Shown: positions 1 through 8,904, numbered from the stretch's first letter. The stretch: 33,202 nucleotides of DNA from an uncultured Bacteroidia bacterium (GCA_903923905.1 CAIXZH010000102.1:1-33202), one strand, 5' to 3'. Notes: generated from the letters alone by a model not told the origin. A program made the numbers and translations.

Positions 1-71
1 AATTAAATAAGGTCAATCTTGATTTTTGTATTCGGATTTAGGCCAGTTTTATTAACCATCCAACGCGAAGG

Positions 72-79
72 AATCTTTG
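72..79 (+). promoter_or_regulatory. Possible -7 element for the XRE regulator
   Basis: The octamer AATCTTTG matches the Bacteroidetes -7 consensus TAnnTTTG at all but the first defined position. It lies 45 bases before the ATG at 125. No clear -33 TTG is seen. The rest of positions 1-124 shows no coding sequence or repeat that I recognise. Confidence 0.35.
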
Positions 80-124
80 CTACGGGAAGTTATTTCCATT
101 ATTAAACGATAAATTGCAACAGCC

Positions 125-637
125 ATGAAGGACAGAATTACACAATTTCTTAAAAGTGAGGGGATTTCCCCTGCTGAATTCGCCGATAAGATTGGTGTAC
201 AGCGATCCAGTGTTTCACATGTCCTTAATGGCCGTAATTATCCAAGTGCCTCTTTTATACAAAAGATGCTTGGAGTATACAAAACATTAAACTCCCGCTG
301 GTTACTGCTGGGTGAGGGTGCCATATTTGAGACTAAACCACCTCTGGCTAAAGATTTGTCATTATTTAAGGAAATCGCTGAAACTCCTGCTTCTTTCGGT
401 AGTTCATCATCGGGTGGAAAAACAGAGGTGAATCCTTCTGAAAAGGTTCCTGATCAACCACTTGAAAACCTGTTTGTTCAACAAGTAAAGCCGATTGAGC
501 CTAATCAATCCGCCAGTTTAAATTCAACCCTGCCTACTTCTGATTTAAACGGTTATATCAATGATATTAAGGATGTTGAGCGAATAGTATTCTTCTTTAA
601 AGATAAAACTTTCGCAGCCTATACTCCTTCAAAATAG
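125..637 (+). CDS. XRE-family helix-turn-helix transcriptional regulator
   Basis: This is a 170-residue cytoplasmic protein with an N-terminal Cro/C1-type helix-turn-helix at about residues 5-57. The core is visible as the stretch ISPAEFADKIGVQRSSVSHV followed by LNGRNYPS, the usual second and third helices of this fold. The remaining residues (about 70-170) are low in complexity, rich in Ser, Pro and Glu, and match no domain I know. They may be a flexible or dimerisation tail. Single-domain XRE proteins with the motif LNGRNYPS and a tail are common in Bacteroidetes chromosomes, and their targets are usually unknown. A separate -7 element precedes pyrK, so this gene is probably not co-transcribed with the pyrimidine genes. 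The ATG at 125 is the natural start because the HTH begins almost at once. Confidence 0.85.
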   Translation: MKDRITQFLKSEGISPAEFADKIGVQRSSVSHVLNGRNYPSASFIQKMLGVYKTLNSRWLLLGEGAIFETKPPLAKDLSLFKEIAETPASFGSSSSGGKTEVNPSEKVPDQPLENLFVQQVKPIEPNQSASLNSTLPTSDLNGYINDIKDVERIVFFFKDKTFAAYTPSK

Positions 638-646
638 AATTTGACC

Positions 647-654
647 TATCTTTG
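647..654 (+). promoter_or_regulatory. -7 promoter element of pyrK-pyrD
   Basis: TATCTTTG is a perfect match to TAnnTTTG, ten bases after the stop of the upstream regulator and about 85 bases before the pyrK ATG. Transcription from here would give a leader of roughly 75 bases, in which I see no strong hairpin. No -33 TTG is evident. Confidence 0.6.
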
Positions 655-737
655 CATGAATTAGTGCCGTTTTAGCGTGTCAGTCAAAAGAGTCGGGCCA
701 ACAGCTTTAAACTGCCATCAATGAATTTATAAATTTC

Positions 738-1523
738 ATGCAGATGAGAAAAACCGTTCAGAACCTGAAGGTCATTGAAAATCTTCAACTCAACGATGAT
801 CATCATTTATTACAATTAGAGGTGCCTGATCAACTGGAAACGATCTTTCCAGGCCAGTTTGCCAATTTGTTGGTGAACCATTCGCCTGGTGTTTTCCTGC
901 GCAGGCCATTTTCTATTTATTCGGTTGACTATATTAAAAATACAATCTCTGTATTTATAAAGGAAATTGGAGAGGGAACGCGCGCGCTAGGCCAAACTCC
1001 GGTAAATAGCTATATCAATAGTATGTTTCCACTTGGAAATAGTTTTACTATTCCAAATGAGCCCGAAAAAATTCTCCTGGTCGGTGGAGGAAGCGGTGTT
1101 GCTTCATTAATGAATCTGGCACAGGAACTTAACAAGAATTTAAATGACGTTTACATCTTAATAGGCGCCCGATCGTCAGCAGATCTGGTTGAACTTGAAC
1201 ATTTTTCCCAATACGGAACGGTGTATACAACAACCGAGGACGGAACACAAGGGGAAAAAGGCTATGTAACGAATCATTCTATTCTTAGGGATCAATTCGG
1301 CCAGTTTAAACGCATTTATAGTTGCGGTCCCGAACCTATGATGAGGGCAGTGGCTGCAAAGGCAAAGTCCCAATCGGTATTCTGTGAAGTATCCCTTGAA
1401 AACACCATGGCTTGTGGCTTTGGCGTTTGTTTATGCTGTGTAACTGAAACTATCGAGGGGCATAAATGCGTTTGCACAGACGGGCCAGTATTCAACATAA
1501 ATCAATTAAAATGGCAGATCTAA
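738..1523 (+). CDS. pyrK: Dihydroorotate dehydrogenase B, electron-transfer subunit PyrK
   Basis: PyrK carries electrons from the FMN of PyrD through FAD and a [2Fe-2S] cluster to NAD+ in the fourth step of UMP synthesis. The 261-residue length is normal. FAD-binding RRPFSIY is at about residues 55-61 and the nucleotide-binding GGGSG at 116-120. The reductase motif YSCGPEPMM is at 194-202. The C-terminal cluster motif runs from CGFGVCLCC to CVCTDGPVF, with likely ligands Cys226, Cys231, Cys234 and Cys246. The gene overlaps pyrD by 13 bases, which fits translational coupling of the two subunits. An in-frame ATG at 744 is an equally possible start. A perfect -7 element lies at 647-654. Confidence 0.95.
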   Translation: MQMRKTVQNLKVIENLQLNDDHHLLQLEVPDQLETIFPGQFANLLVNHSPGVFLRRPFSIYSVDYIKNTISVFIKEIGEGTRALGQTPVNSYINSMFPLGNSFTIPNEPEKILLVGGGSGVASLMNLAQELNKNLNDVYILIGARSSADLVELEHFSQYGTVYTTTEDGTQGEKGYVTNHSILRDQFGQFKRIYSCGPEPMMRAVAAKAKSQSVFCEVSLENTMACGFGVCLCCVTETIEGHKCVCTDGPVFNINQLKWQI

Positions 1524-2422
1524 GCACAACCATCCACAAGTTAGAACTCAAAAATCCAGTACTGACAGCGTCAGGTACATTTGGTTATGGATTGGAATAT
1601 GATGATTTCCTGGATGTCAGCCTGTTGGGAGGAATAGTGGTTAAAGGGACAACCATCCATCCCCGGCAGGGAAATGCATATCCGAGAATGGCCGAAACAG
1701 CCTCAGGAATGCTGAATTCAGTCGGCCTACAAAATCGGGGTGCCCGATACTTTGCCACAGATATTTATCCGAAGCTGACCAAATACAATACAAATGTGCT
1801 TGTTAATGTTTCAGGGTCAACCATCGAAGAATATATTGCCTGTGCTGAGATTATTAATGAGCTGGATCATATCGCCGGAATTGAACTGAATATTTCGTGC
1901 CCAAATGTGAAGGAGGGTGGAATGTCATTTGGGACATCCTGTGGTTCGATTGAAAATGTAGTCAGTGCAGTCCGAAAAGTATATCAAAAGACCATGATCG
2001 TTAAACTGACCCCAAATGTTACCGATATTGGCGAATTGGCAAGGGCAGCCGAATACAGTGGAGCAGATAGTTTATCATTGATAAATACATTGCTTGGAAT
2101 GGCCATAAATGCTGAGACCAGGAAGCCTGTGCTGGCCACAATTACAGGTGGTCTATCGGGACCAGCAATAAAACCAATTGCATTACGCATGGTTTGGGAG
2201 GTTGCTAAAGCCGTTAATGTTCCTTTGGTTGGCATGGGTGGAATCATGAATGCAACTGACGCCATCGAGTTTTTTCTTGCTGGAGCTTCAGCAATTCAGG
2301 TTGGGACCGCAAATTATATTGATCCGACAATAACCTTGAAAATTATCGACGGAATCGATTCTTATCTTAATTATCATAAATTCAATAAGTTAAGTGATAT
2401 TATAGGTTGTTTACAATTGTAA
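1511..2422 (+). CDS. pyrD: Dihydroorotate dehydrogenase B, catalytic subunit PyrD (class 1B)
   Basis: PyrD is the FMN enzyme that oxidises dihydroorotate to orotate in the cytoplasm. As a class 1B enzyme it works as a heterotetramer with PyrK. I place the start at ATG 1511 (303 residues). An in-frame ATG at 1466 would add 15 residues that only re-read the PyrK iron-sulfur region, while [17 protein letters not shown] is a typical family start. Key features are NISCPN with catalytic Cys130, KLTPN near residue 165, [10 protein letters not shown] at 213-222 and the phosphate-binding region GMGGI near 241-245. Cysteine rather than serine as catalytic base, together with the PyrK partner, supports class 1B. 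The last codons and the stop lie inside a 12-bp dyad discussed separately. Confidence 0.95.
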   Translation: MADLSTTIHKLELKNPVLTASGTFGYGLEYDDFLDVSLLGGIVVKGTTIHPRQGNAYPRMAETASGMLNSVGLQNRGARYFATDIYPKLTKYNTNVLVNVSGSTIEEYIACAEIINELDHIAGIELNISCPNVKEGGMSFGTSCGSIENVVSAVRKVYQKTMIVKLTPNVTDIGELARAAEYSGADSLSLINTLLGMAINAETRKPVLATITGGLSGPAIKPIALRMVWEVAKAVNVPLVGMGGIMNATDAIEFFLAGASAIQVGTANYIDPTITLKIIDGIDSYLNYHKFNKLSDIIGCLQL

Positions 2423-2435
2423 ATTACAAATGTAA
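2411..2435. promoter_or_regulatory. Tandem TTACA-NN-TGTAA dyads before the serine hydrolase gene
   Basis: Two perfect inverted repeats, TTACAATTGTAA (2411-2422) and TTACAAATGTAA (2424-2435), sit 13 bases apart centre to centre, between pyrD and the gene at 2481. The first contains the last codons and stop of pyrD. Repressors of the BlaI/MecI family are known to bind TACA...TGTA dyads, and the next gene is a beta-lactamase-family protein, so an operator is plausible. No BlaI gene is in the window, so this is inference. Confidence 0.45.
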
Positions 2436-2480
2436 ATCAATCAAAGGTGTTTTTTACTACTAAGTTAAATCGGGTATCAT

Positions 2481-3767
2481 ATGCATAAATTGCCGAATCT
2501 TATTTGTTTAATCTGGCTCGCTGTTTTTCTTTTCTGCCCTTTTAGGCAAGTCTCTTTCTCTAATCGGAATTCACTTTTGTCACCTCTGAATGAGTCATTT
2601 AACAAGCTGGTATTCAATAAATTAATCGAAGAACAAAATGCCGGTGTTATCGATGCATTCATAGAAAAATTCAGAATTCAGAACGGTTTAAAAGGTGTTG
2701 CTGTAGCAGTAGTTAAAGATGAAAAACTGGTTTTCGCCAAGGGATACGGTTACGCTGATGAGGAAGATCAAATTCAGGTCACTCCCAATAACCTTTTTAG
2801 ATTAGCAAGCGTTTCAAAACTGATTACGGCTGTGGCAGTAATGAAACTTGTTGAGAATTCAAAAATTTCACTTGAATCGAAAGTGTTTGGCAAAGACGGG
2901 ATTCTCAACGATGAACAATTTTTGAATATCAAGGATAAACGGCTTGAGAAAATTACGGTTCGTAACCTGCTTAACCATTCCGGGGGTTGGACCCAACATT
3001 ACGGAGATCTTGCATTTCTCCCTAAAACAGTTTCCAAAGCGGTTGGCGATCCATTGCCAGTTACCATTGATTCTTATATTAAATTTGTAACTATGCATCG
3101 GGTTCACTTTGAACCGGGATCAAACAGTGTATATTCAAATCTTGGGTACCTGATATTGGGACGAGTGATTTCAAAGGTTGCGGGTACTGATTATGAATCA
3201 TTTGTAAAGAAAGAAGTTTTAGCACCGGCAGGAATTACCGACATGCGTCTTGGTGGAAGTTTTTTGAATGAAGCCCTTCCCAATGAAGTAAGATATTACC
3301 AGCCTGAAGATGGACAACCAATTGAATCATTCGATGGAAGTGGTCGTATGGTTTCAAAAATTTATGGAGGAAATGATATCCATTTGCTGGGATCTGCCGG
3401 CGGATGGCTTGCATCACCCATTGACTTAATGAAGCTAATTGTGGTCATCGACAATGAGCCTAAAGTTAAAGACATTCTTTCTGCTGAAAGTATCAATGCA
3501 ATGACTCATGTGGATCCCTTTGGTTTAGATCCGCTTGGATGGAGAGCGACAAATGAAAAAGGCGAATGGTGGAGAACGGGTACGTTGCCGGGGTCTTCGG
3601 CGCTCGTTAAACGACAACCCGACGGAATTTCATGGGTCATACTCTCCAATACCAGCAATTATAAGGGTCCCCACCTGGCAAAGGAGATGGACCGTGTGAT
3701 GTCTCATATTTTGCTTAAAGTGGATCAGTGGCCTGACTATAATCTTTTTTCTTTCCTGGGAAATTGA
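2481..3767 (+). CDS. Exported serine hydrolase, beta-lactamase / class C PBP fold
   Basis: This 428-residue protein has a hydrophobic N-terminal segment (about residues 5-19, LICLIWLAVFLF) that looks like a signal peptide, so it probably acts in the periplasm. The domain starts near residue 55. The three family motifs can be placed: the nucleophile motif S110-V-S-K113, the second motif Y218-S-N220, and R365-T-G367 where true class C beta-lactamases have KTG and related esterases often have HxG. The family includes esterases, D-aminopeptidases, carboxypeptidases and lactamases, and substrate cannot be told from sequence. The R-T-G triad argues against assuming antibiotic hydrolysis. The gene stands alone, preceded by the tandem dyads at 2411-2435. 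Confidence 0.85.
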   Translation: MHKLPNLICLIWLAVFLFCPFRQVSFSNRNSLLSPLNESFNKLVFNKLIEEQNAGVIDAFIEKFRIQNGLKGVAVAVVKDEKLVFAKGYGYADEEDQIQVTPNNLFRLASVSKLITAVAVMKLVENSKISLESKVFGKDGILNDEQFLNIKDKRLEKITVRNLLNHSGGWTQHYGDLAFLPKTVSKAVGDPLPVTIDSYIKFVTMHRVHFEPGSNSVYSNLGYLILGRVISKVAGTDYESFVKKEVLAPAGITDMRLGGSFLNEALPNEVRYYQPEDGQPIESFDGSGRMVSKIYGGNDIHLLGSAGGWLASPIDLMKLIVVIDNEPKVKDILSAESINAMTHVDPFGLDPLGWRATNEKGEWWRTGTLPGSSALVKRQPDGISWVILSNTSNYKGPHLAKEMDRVMSHILLKVDQWPDYNLFSFLGN

Positions 3768-3880
3768 ACTATTTTTAAGTTAAATTTAAACTAAAATTTA
3801 ATCTTTTTGTTAGTTATCAATATGCACACGAAAATGTGTACTTTTTATGATTGATTATATTAAAATGTAAATAGTAAACA

Positions 3881-5200
3881 ATGTCTGACTTTAATGTACT
3901 AATACCAAAACTTGGAGAGAGTATCCAGGAAGCTACAATAACTAAATTATTTGTAAAACAGGGAGATACAGTAACTGAAGATGAAATTCTGTTTGAAATT
4001 GCTACTGATAAAGTAGATTCCGAGATTCCATCTCCTGTAGCCGGAATCATTAAAGAGATCAGATGTGCGGAGAATGATTTAATTCCTGTGGGTCAGATCG
4101 TGATTGTAATTGCCTTGGACAATGACGAAAATTCAATTCCCGAGCCCGGAGTTATTGAAGAAAAAGAAGATATCAGGGAACCGGAACCTGTCGTCGAAAT
4201 AAAAACGCCACAGATTATTACAAAAGAAGAGCTGAAAAATACAGGACGTTTTTATTCGCCGCTCGTTAAAAGTATTGCTTCGAAAGAGGGGGTTACCTTA
4301 TCTGAACTTGATTCTATAACTGGTAGTGGTTTAGGAGGCAGAGTTCAAAAAAGTGATATCCTGTATTTCGTCGAACAACGTCAGGGTGGGGTAAAAGGAG
4401 CCCCTTCGCAACCGGCACCTGCGGTAAAGGCTCCAAATATTCCTGCTGCTCCTCAGGTCGAACGGCCTAAAGTCTCTGTCTCAATCGGAGCAGAAGATAC
4501 AATCCTGAAAATGGATCGCATCCGTAAGTTAATTGCCAATCATATGGTCATGTCTAAACAGGTTTCGCCTCATGTGACGACAGTTGTGGAGGCTGATGTC
4601 ACCAATATAGTACTTTGGCGCAATGCAGTTAAGAATGACTTCGAAAAGAAACACGGTGAAAAGCTGACCTTCATGCCTTTATTTGTAGAGGCTACTGCAA
4701 AAGCATTGGCTGAATTCCGCCAGGTCAATGCCTCAGTCGATGAAGATAATATTATTTTGCGCAAACATATCAATGTCGCAATCGCTGTTGCCACAAATGA
4801 CGGTAATCTTGTTGTCCCCGTAATTAAAGATGCTGATTCAAAAAATCTGGTTGGATTAGCGCGGGAGGTCAACAATTTTGGCAAAGCCGGTCGTGAAAAC
4901 AAACTCGGTCCGGATGATCTTCAGGGAGGAACCTTCACAATAACCAATTTCGGATCTTTTGGAGGCCTTATCGGAACTCCGATTATCAACCAGCCCCAGG
5001 TCGCCATTCTGGCAGTAGGTATCATCGAGAAAAAGCCCGCTGTCATGGAAACTCCAACAGGAGATGCGATAGTTGTCCGACATAAAATGTTTTTATCGCT
5101 TTCGTATGATCATAGGGTTGTAGATGGGATGCTGGGCGGTAAATTCTTACGCCGTATAGCAGACTTACTGGAACAATTTGAACAACCTCAAAATATTTGA
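3881..5200 (+). CDS. 2-oxoacid dehydrogenase complex E2, dihydrolipoamide acyltransferase
   Basis: E2 forms the core of a 2-oxoacid dehydrogenase complex and moves the acyl group from E1 via lipoyl-lysine to coenzyme A. The 439 residues hold the usual three modules. There is one lipoyl domain (about 1-80) with the attachment motif EIATDKVDSE and lipoyl Lys44. A peripheral-subunit-binding domain lies at about 123-165 (SPLVKSIASKEGV, GSGLGGRVQKSDI). A Pro/Ala linker leads to the catalytic domain (about 205-439), with active-site SYDHRVVDG containing His411 and Asp415. The next gene is the fused E1 partner, starting 13 bases on. The single lipoyl domain and the partner suggest a branched-chain or similar 2-oxoacid substrate, not proven. 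No E3 gene is present nearby. Confidence 0.92.
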   Translation: MSDFNVLIPKLGESIQEATITKLFVKQGDTVTEDEILFEIATDKVDSEIPSPVAGIIKEIRCAENDLIPVGQIVIVIALDNDENSIPEPGVIEEKEDIREPEPVVEIKTPQIITKEELKNTGRFYSPLVKSIASKEGVTLSELDSITGSGLGGRVQKSDILYFVEQRQGGVKGAPSQPAPAVKAPNIPAAPQVERPKVSVSIGAEDTILKMDRIRKLIANHMVMSKQVSPHVTTVVEADVTNIVLWRNAVKNDFEKKHGEKLTFMPLFVEATAKALAEFRQVNASVDEDNIILRKHINVAIAVATNDGNLVVPVIKDADSKNLVGLAREVNNFGKAGRENKLGPDDLQGGTFTITNFGSFGGLIGTPIINQPQVAILAVGIIEKKPAVMETPTGDAIVVRHKMFLSLSYDHRVVDGMLGGKFLRRIADLLEQFEQPQNI

Positions 5201-5213
5201 TTTAGAATTAAAA

Positions 5214-7280
5214 ATGCTTAATATGAAAGTTTTACACGATATGCCCGTAGAAAAAATCTTTACAATCAAAAACACAGATAAAGAGCTTCTTAAAAAATGG
5301 CTTTATCTGATGACTGTTGGGCGTATTATCGATGAAAAGGCACCAAATTATCTCAAACAAGCCATCGGATGGTCATATCATGCACCATATGCAGGACATG
5401 ATGGGATTCAGCTTGCAATAGGACAGGTATTTAACAGGGAGGAGGACCATCTTTTCCCTTACTATAGGGACATGCTAACCAATATATCAGCTGGCCTTAC
5501 TGCAGAAGAGATTATATTAAACGGAATATCCAAAGCTGCAGATGTAACCTCCGGAGGACGCCATATGTCAAATCATATTGGTAAACCTGAATGGAATATT
5601 CATAATGTATCCTCAGCAACTGGCAATCATACTTTACATGCCGTCGGAGTAGCCAGAGCCATCAAGTATTATAAAGGCAAGGGAGTAGCTATAAGCTCTC
5701 AAGGAGAATCATCTGTATCGGAAGGATATGTTTATGAGGCGATTAATGGCGCCTCTACAGAAGAGCTTCCTGTTATATTTGTATTTCAGGATAATGGATA
5801 CGGAATTTCGGTACCTAAAAAAGATCAGACAGCCAACCGCAAGGTAGCCAATAATTTTACCGGATTTAAAAACCTGAGAATCATCCATTGCAATGGAAAA
5901 GACGTATTCGATTCCATCAATGCCATGACAGAGGCGAAAAAGTGGTCATTGGAAAACCAGCACCCTTGCATCGTTCAGGCTAATTGTATCCGGATTCACT
6001 CTCACTCCAACTCTGACAGACATGATTTATATCGCAATGAAGCTGAATTGGGTTATGTTTTAGAGTCTGATCCGTTATTGAAGTTTAAGCGGATGCTTTT
6101 GCGTTACGAACGACTTACTAAGGAAGAGATCCATGAGATAGTTGAAAAGGCAAAAGAAGAGGTTAAATTGGCACACCGCAGTGCTATGGCATCTCCGGAC
6201 CCGGATCCGGCATCAATCTATGATTTCATTATTCCTGAACCATATCCAGCTTCAAAATATCCTGAAGGTATTCATAATTTTGCCGGTGAGAAAAAGAAAT
6301 TGATTGAAGGGATCAACGAAACTCTAAAAGCCGAGTTCCGTTTAAATCCGGATACCTTTATCTGGGGTCAGGATATGGCCAATAAGGAAAAGGGTGGGAT
6401 ATTTAATGTTTCCAAAGGGTTACAGCAGGAGTTTGGACCGGCACGGGTATTTAACGGACCGATAGCAGAAGATTTCATTACCGGTACAGCCAATGGGATG
6501 TCTCGTTACAATAAAAAAATACGTATTGTTGTTGAAGGTGCTGAGTTTGCAGATTATTTCTGGCCAGCCATGGAGCAATATGTTGAAATGACCCATGAAT
6601 ATTGGCGAACGAATGGAAAATTTAGTCCAAACGTAACTATTCGCTTAGCATCAGGAGGTTATATTGGCGGTGGATTGTATCATTCTCAGACTACAGAAGG
6701 GACACTCTCTACTTTCCCCGGAATTCGAATCGTGTATCCCTCATTCGCAGACGATGCTGCCGGATTACTCCGCACTTCCATCCGATCAATGGGGCCTACT
6801 CTTTTTCTTGAACCAAAAGCACTTTACAACTCTCCGACTGCTGCGACTCCAATACCGGATGATTTTGAGGTTCCTTTTGGAAAAGCAAGAATTCGTAGAT
6901 CTGGAACTGATTTAAGTTTAATAACTTACGGTAATACAACTCACCTTTCACTTAAAGTTGCTGAACGTCTTTCGCGGGAAGGTTTCAATATTGAAGTAAT
7001 GGATATCCGGTCTTTAATACCTTTAGATAAAGAGGCAATCCTTAACTCCGTGAAGAAAACAGGAAGAGTACTGGTAGTTCATGAAGATAAAGTTTTTGGA
7101 GGTTTTGGAGGTGAATTGGCAGGCATCATTGGCGAAGAGGCATTTGAATTCTTGGATGCACCTGTTCGCAGGGTTGGTTCTGCCTTTACGCCGGTTGGCT
7201 TCAACAGAATTCTGGAAGCCGCCATTTTGATTAACGAAGAGAAGATTTATATTGCAGCTCTCGATTTGTTAAAGTATTGA
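5214..7280 (+). CDS. 2-oxoacid dehydrogenase E1, fused alpha and beta subunits
   Basis: This thiamine-diphosphate enzyme decarboxylates a 2-oxoacid and passes the acyl group to E2. The 688-residue chain joins an alpha half (to about residue 340) and a beta half (from about 365), an arrangement common in Bacteroidetes. In the alpha half, YAGHDGIQLAIGQ, GGRHMSNHIG and the cofactor region QGESSVSEG...QDNGYGISVP (about 163-200) are recognisable. In the beta half, FNGPIAEDFITGTANG, VEGAEFADYFWPAMEQ and GGGLYHSQ are typical, the His of HSQ being an active-site residue. I chose ATG 5214. ATG 5223 is equally possible, while a TTG at 5178 would overlap E2. Substrate is probably a branched-chain 2-oxoacid, by family resemblance only. 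Confidence 0.9.
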   Translation: MLNMKVLHDMPVEKIFTIKNTDKELLKKWLYLMTVGRIIDEKAPNYLKQAIGWSYHAPYAGHDGIQLAIGQVFNREEDHLFPYYRDMLTNISAGLTAEEIILNGISKAADVTSGGRHMSNHIGKPEWNIHNVSSATGNHTLHAVGVARAIKYYKGKGVAISSQGESSVSEGYVYEAINGASTEELPVIFVFQDNGYGISVPKKDQTANRKVANNFTGFKNLRIIHCNGKDVFDSINAMTEAKKWSLENQHPCIVQANCIRIHSHSNSDRHDLYRNEAELGYVLESDPLLKFKRMLLRYERLTKEEIHEIVEKAKEEVKLAHRSAMASPDPDPASIYDFIIPEPYPASKYPEGIHNFAGEKKKLIEGINETLKAEFRLNPDTFIWGQDMANKEKGGIFNVSKGLQQEFGPARVFNGPIAEDFITGTANGMSRYNKKIRIVVEGAEFADYFWPAMEQYVEMTHEYWRTNGKFSPNVTIRLASGGYIGGGLYHSQTTEGTLSTFPGIRIVYPSFADDAAGLLRTSIRSMGPTLFLEPKALYNSPTAATPIPDDFEVPFGKARIRRSGTDLSLITYGNTTHLSLKVAERLSREGFNIEVMDIRSLIPLDKEAILNSVKKTGRVLVVHEDKVFGGFGGELAGIIGEEAFEFLDAPVRRVGSAFTPVGFNRILEAAILINEEKIYIAALDLLKY

Positions 7281-7378
7281 TCGCTAAAGTTTAATAAAAA
7301 TATAGTATATTCGTAGTAACAAATGGATGAATTTCTCTTGACACAGGCACATCCGTAATTATTTTAAAGAAGTATCGA

Positions 7379-7885
7379 ATGGGAAAAATTGGCCTTTTTT
7401 ATAGTTTTAAATCGAAGAAGACAGCGAAAATTGCCGGAATCATTCACAACGCGTTCTCCGGAGTTGAAGTTCAGCTTGTCAATGTTGATGAAGTTCACAA
7501 GGAACAATTCCTGGAATTTAACCAGATGATTTTTGGCGTTCCAACCTGGTTTGACGGAGAATTACCAAATTACTGGGATGAATTACTTCCTGCACTCGAA
7601 GATGTGGATTTTTCAGATAAAAAAATTGCTGTTTTTGGTTTGGGGGATCAAAAAGGATATGCTGAAAATTTTTGTGATGCCATTGGAATAATGACCACTT
7701 TTTTTGAAGAGAAGGGGGCCTTGATTGTTGGTAATTTCCCTTTGGAAGGATATACTTTCGAAAGGTCAAAGGCAGTTAAAGACGGACAATTTAGAGGTTT
7801 ACCTCTTGACCAGGAAAATCAGGCACGGTTAACCCATAAACGAATTGAAAATTGGGTTGAAATCGTTAAAAAAGAGTTTAATTGA
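7379..7885 (+). CDS. Flavodoxin with atypical phosphate-binding loop
   Basis: Flavodoxin is a small FMN electron carrier of the cytoplasm. The 168-residue length and most of the chain fit the long-chain FldA type: GVPTWFDGELP (53-63) with the FMN-stacking Trp57, FGLGDQKGYAENFCDA (86-101) with Tyr94, and the C-terminal EGYTFERSKA and LTHKRIENWV segments. The N-terminal loop that normally reads T/S-x-T-G-x-T is here S9-F-K-S-K-K-T15, so the loop glycine is a lysine while the last threonine is kept. Because the rest is so typical, I keep the flavodoxin call but note the odd loop. The gene stands alone and the start at 7379 fits the family. Confidence 0.9.
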   Translation: MGKIGLFYSFKSKKTAKIAGIIHNAFSGVEVQLVNVDEVHKEQFLEFNQMIFGVPTWFDGELPNYWDELLPALEDVDFSDKKIAVFGLGDQKGYAENFCDAIGIMTTFFEEKGALIVGNFPLEGYTFERSKAVKDGQFRGLPLDQENQARLTHKRIENWVEIVKKEFN

Positions 7886-7964
7886 TTCCAATGCGTTTTT
7901 TCTTTTTATTGGATGTAACGAATTAATCAAATATAAATTGGGAGTAAATTAACCATGCATATTT

Positions 7965-8834
7965 ATGCTGAGAGGAATTCGCGATGTAATTTATATTGCA
8001 CTGGTGGTTTTGGTATTCTATATCGCTGTAAAGGTAGAAATTTACCACTCAAGGTACTGGCCTGAAATTATCCGTGTTCGTAATATTCAGTTGACATCTG
8101 TTGATTCCATTATTTATCAATCAGATTCATCCTTAATCCCTATCAACTATAGAGGATCCATTGACTTTCGGGATGTAAATCCGGACAAAAGAAAGGATTT
8201 GTTTATCATGCATATTTTACCCGCAATTGTGATTACCCGGGAACGTTTAATGGATGATTTGCACCATTTAGATTTCCTTGAAGATCGGATTAATCAGAGA
8301 AAATCACTATCAAAATCTGATTCTTCGTTTTTGGTTAGCATAAAACAAAGGTATGAAACCGATTCATTAGGTGAATTAAAAAAACGTATTTATCCTCATC
8401 CGGTCAGCCTAGTGCTAACCCAGGCCGTGCTTGAATCAGGTTGGGGAACCTCCTCCATATTTCGAAACGGGAACAATATATTCGGAATAATGTCCTTCTC
8501 AAGTGACGACCCCAGATCACAAATGCCCTATATTGAAGGTGATGATGACCGGTATTTACGAACATATAATTCTGTTACAGAGTCAGTTGAACATTATTTT
8601 CTCTTTATCGCAACCGTATCTTCCTACAAGAAATTCCGACAAAAACGATGGGAGGGGGGAACTTCTGCTCAATTAGTGCGGTATTTAGGCAGATACCACG
8701 ACCAATCAGAACAATATGCCGAAATGGCTCAGTCAATCATTGCCAGCAACAATCTGGAACGATATGACAATATTTCAATCAATCCAAAGTACAATGGAAC
8801 TATGACTTTGAAGTCTTTCTTAATGAAATATTAA
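7965..8834 (+). CDS. Membrane-anchored glucosaminidase (Bax/FlgJ-like peptidoglycan hydrolase)
   Basis: This is a 289-residue protein with one N-terminal membrane segment (about residues 7-24, rich in Val, Leu and Ile) and no obvious cleavage site, so it is probably anchored facing the periplasm. From about residue 140 it matches the glucosaminidase family that cuts the glycan strand of peptidoglycan. VSLVLTQAVLESGWGTS carries the presumed catalytic Glu157, followed by NGNNIFGIMSF and YLRTYNSVTESVEHYF. The later stretch ending GRYHDQSEQYAEM fits the Bax subgroup. The middle region (30-135) has no recognised domain. It is likely a cell-wall remodelling enzyme. Convergence of length, anchor and motifs makes the family call firm, the exact bond cut less so. 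Confidence 0.85.
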   Translation: MLRGIRDVIYIALVVLVFYIAVKVEIYHSRYWPEIIRVRNIQLTSVDSIIYQSDSSLIPINYRGSIDFRDVNPDKRKDLFIMHILPAIVITRERLMDDLHHLDFLEDRINQRKSLSKSDSSFLVSIKQRYETDSLGELKKRIYPHPVSLVLTQAVLESGWGTSSIFRNGNNIFGIMSFSSDDPRSQMPYIEGDDDRYLRTYNSVTESVEHYFLFIATVSSYKKFRQKRWEGGTSAQLVRYLGRYHDQSEQYAEMAQSIIASNNLERYDNISINPKYNGTMTLKSFLMKY

Positions 8835-8878
8835 TATTTTGATAATCAAACAGGTGATGTTATAAAGCCATATAGCTT

Positions 8879-8886
8879 TAACTTTG
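8879..8886 (+). promoter_or_regulatory. -7 promoter element of mgsA
   Basis: TAACTTTG is a perfect TAnnTTTG match, with its last base 19 bases before ATG 8905. The possible TTG start at 8884 lies inside this element, so it cannot be translated from this promoter. This decides the mgsA start in favour of 8905 or 8911. Confidence 0.65.
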
Positions 8887-8904
8887 TCTCATAAAATTGA
8901 TAAT

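Noticed and set aside
1466-1510. Upstream ATG extending PyrD by 15 residues
   Set aside because: The added residues re-read the PyrK iron-sulfur codons in another frame and do not resemble PyrD N termini. ATG 1511 gives the standard length.
2481-3767. Calling the serine hydrolase an antibiotic-resistance beta-lactamase
   Set aside because: The third motif is R-T-G rather than K-T-G, and the family is functionally diverse. Sequence alone does not support resistance.
7277-7313. Promoter for the flavodoxin gene (TATATTCG with an upstream TTG)
   Set aside because: The -7 match is imperfect, the TTG spacing is wrong and the element is 65 bases from the start codon.
7887-7913. TCCAAT/ATTGGA inverted repeat after the flavodoxin gene
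   Set aside because: It has a six-base AT-rich stem with a 15-base loop, and no T run follows the stem. Too weak to call a terminator.
8884-8904. TTG start for mgsA
   Set aside because: The TTG lies within a perfect -7 promoter element, so it would not be in the transcript.
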